From assembly GCA_025934475.1 (NCBI GenBank), contig JAICXZ010000181.1, positions 1 through 6,729 of the forward strand: a DNA stretch of 6,729 bases. Direction: 5' to 3'. This stretch comes from Mucilaginibacter sp. (lineage in GTDB: Bacteria; Bacteroidota; Bacteroidia; Sphingobacteriales; Sphingobacteriaceae). Shown here in pieces: positions 5,795 to 6,729 of this stretch. Position numbers and translations under genes: made by a program. Under the pieces are notes generated by a model. It worked only from the letters and a program-made list of their open reading frames with translations, searched no databases and was not told the DNA's origin. How positions within the stretch are numbered: the first letter of the stretch is position 1; the number at the start of each line of letters is the position of its first letter.

Positions 5795-5874
5795 TTAAGT
5801 TGAATAAGTTAAGTGGTTGATTAAGTTTATCGGCTGCTTTTGAACTTAATCAACTCAATCCAACTCAATCAACC
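5789..5874. repeat. Intergenic repeat array and hairpin between folE and fabD
   Basis: The spacer is built from TTGATTAAGTT-like units. GGTTGATTAAGTT occurs at 5789-5801 and again at 5815-5827 (13-bp direct repeat). GTTGATTAAGTT (5816-5827) and AACTTAATCAAC (5843-5854) form a perfect 12-bp inverted repeat with a 15-base loop. CAACTCAATC is repeated in tandem at 5851-5860 and 5861-5870 and is an imperfect complement of the first left-hand unit. The whole stretch is thus a nested imperfect hairpin of about 86 bp. It starts in the last codons of folE and ends 13 bases before fabD. It could end transcription or be a repeat expansion; no T-run follows. Confidence 0.65.
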
Positions 5875-5887
5875 AATAAACTATAGC

Positions 5888-6729
5888 ATGAAAGCATACA
5901 TCTTCCCGGGGCAAGGCGCCCAGTTTCCGGGCATGGGCAAGGACCTTTACGAAAAGTCTGAGCAGGCCCGCCAATTGTTCGAAAAAGCCAATGAAATATT
6001 AGGTTTCCGCATTACCGACATCATGTTTGAAGGTAGCGAAGAGGATCTGAAACAGACTAAAGTTACCCAGCCCGCTATATTCCTGCATTCGGTGATCCTT
6101 GCCAAAGTTTTAGGTGATGATTTTAAACCCGATATGGCTGCGGGTCACTCGTTGGGCGAGTTTTCGGCGTTGGTATCTGCCGGTGCATTATCATTTGAAG
6201 ATGGTTTAAAATTGGTAGCAGCGCGGGCTAACGCTATGCAAAAAGCCTGCGAGATACAGCCATCCACCATGGCGGCAATTTTGGGCCTGGACGATTTTAC
6301 TGTTGAGGATGTTTGCGAGCAGGCGACTGAAATCGTGGTTCCGGCAAATTATAACTGCCCGGGCCAATTGGTTATATCGGGCTCTATAGCTGGTATCGAT
6401 TATGCCTGCGAAAAACTGCTGGCTGCCGGTGCCAAGCGTGCATTAAAGCTGAACGTAGGCGGCGCCTTCCATTCGCCGCTGATGAATTCGGCTAAAATGG
6501 AGCTTGAGCATGCTATTGCGAACACGGAGATCAAAGAACCTGTTTGCCCTGTCTATCAAAACATCGACGCAAAACCGTATACCGATCCCGAAAAGATCAA
6601 ACACAACCTGATAGAGCAATTAACTGGACCCGTACGCTGGACACAGATTGTGATGCACATGCTCGAAGACGGTGCCACATCTTTTACCGAAGTAGGACCT
6701 GGCAACGTATTGCAGGGCCTGGTAAAAAA
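5888..6729 (+). CDS. fabD: Malonyl-CoA:ACP transacylase, 3' end cut by the window
   Basis: FabD moves malonyl from CoA to acyl carrier protein, the step that feeds chain elongation in type II fatty acid synthesis. The frame is open from the ATG at 5888 to the window edge, 280 complete codons. The family runs to about 290, so only a few residues are missing. Motifs are MKAYIFPGQGAQFPGMGKDL (1-20, oxyanion-hole GQGAQ), AGHSLGEFSALVSAGAL with nucleophile Ser88, Arg113 in AARANAMQ (binds the malonyl carboxylate), NYNCPGQLVISG and catalytic His195 in GGAFHSPLM. TEVGPGNVLQGL is at the end. The conserved Arg favours malonyl over acetyl loading. It is separated from folE by the 93-bp repeat spacer, so shared transcription is uncertain. 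I see no clear TAnnTTTG box before it. Confidence 0.97.
   Translation, partial: MKAYIFPGQGAQFPGMGKDLYEKSEQARQLFEKANEILGFRITDIMFEGSEEDLKQTKVTQPAIFLHSVILAKVLGDDFKPDMAAGHSLGEFSALVSAGALSFEDGLKLVAARANAMQKACEIQPSTMAAILGLDDFTVEDVCEQATEIVVPANYNCPGQLVISGSIAGIDYACEKLLAAGAKRALKLNVGGAFHSPLMNSAKMELEHAIANTEIKEPVCPVYQNIDAKPYTDPEKIKHNLIEQLTGPVRWTQIVMHMLEDGATSFTEVGPGNVLQGLVK

Noticed and set aside
1..6729. tRNA, rRNA, riboswitch, CRISPR array, transposase or phage genes
   Set aside because: I looked on both strands and saw no cloverleaf, spaced identical repeats, recombinase motifs or structured leader supporting any of these.

Overview
The window reads as a chromosomal segment of a Bacteroidota bacterium, most likely of the Sphingobacteriaceae (Mucilaginibacter/Pedobacter-like). 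The reasons are the futalosine-type menaquinone genes, a perfect TAnnTTTG-type -7 promoter box, starts without strong Shine-Dalgarno sequences, and the character of the proteins. The taxonomic call is inference from reading; no search was run.

Layout from left to right. (1) The 3' end of trpC (tryptophan synthesis), + strand. (2) An AT-rich accessory stretch at about 351-1448. It holds, on the - strand, an intact small antitoxin gene followed by a RelE/ParE-type toxin gene broken by one frameshift and one nonsense codon. The two overlap by ATGA, as in a normal toxin-antitoxin operon. On the + strand it holds an orphan three-helix membrane protein. (3) hflX, a ribosome-associated GTPase, + strand. 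(4) A 26-bp near-perfect palindrome at the convergent hflX/mqnD junction, which includes the mqnD stop codon. (5) A compact - strand operon mqnB - DinB-like gene - mqnD with 4-nt and 10-nt gaps. It supplies two futalosine-pathway enzymes of menaquinone synthesis with a putative metal-binding DinB-fold protein between them. (6) A 73-bp divergent promoter region. (7) A + strand pair, a 6-pyruvoyl-tetrahydropterin-synthase-family gene and folE (9-nt gap), which together make reduced pterins from GTP. (8) A repeat-rich 93-bp spacer. (9) fabD (fatty acid synthesis), cut by the window end.

Most of the window is ordinary housekeeping metabolism: tryptophan, menaquinone, pterin and lipid synthesis plus ribosome rescue. 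I found no novel large system. The best discovery is the decayed toxin in what first looks like an empty 300-bp gap. Its protein sequence is still almost completely readable across two lesions, next to an intact antitoxin. Secondary points are the DinB-like gene inside the menaquinone operon, the C-x5-HGH active-site spacing of the pterin synthase, and two intergenic repeat structures.
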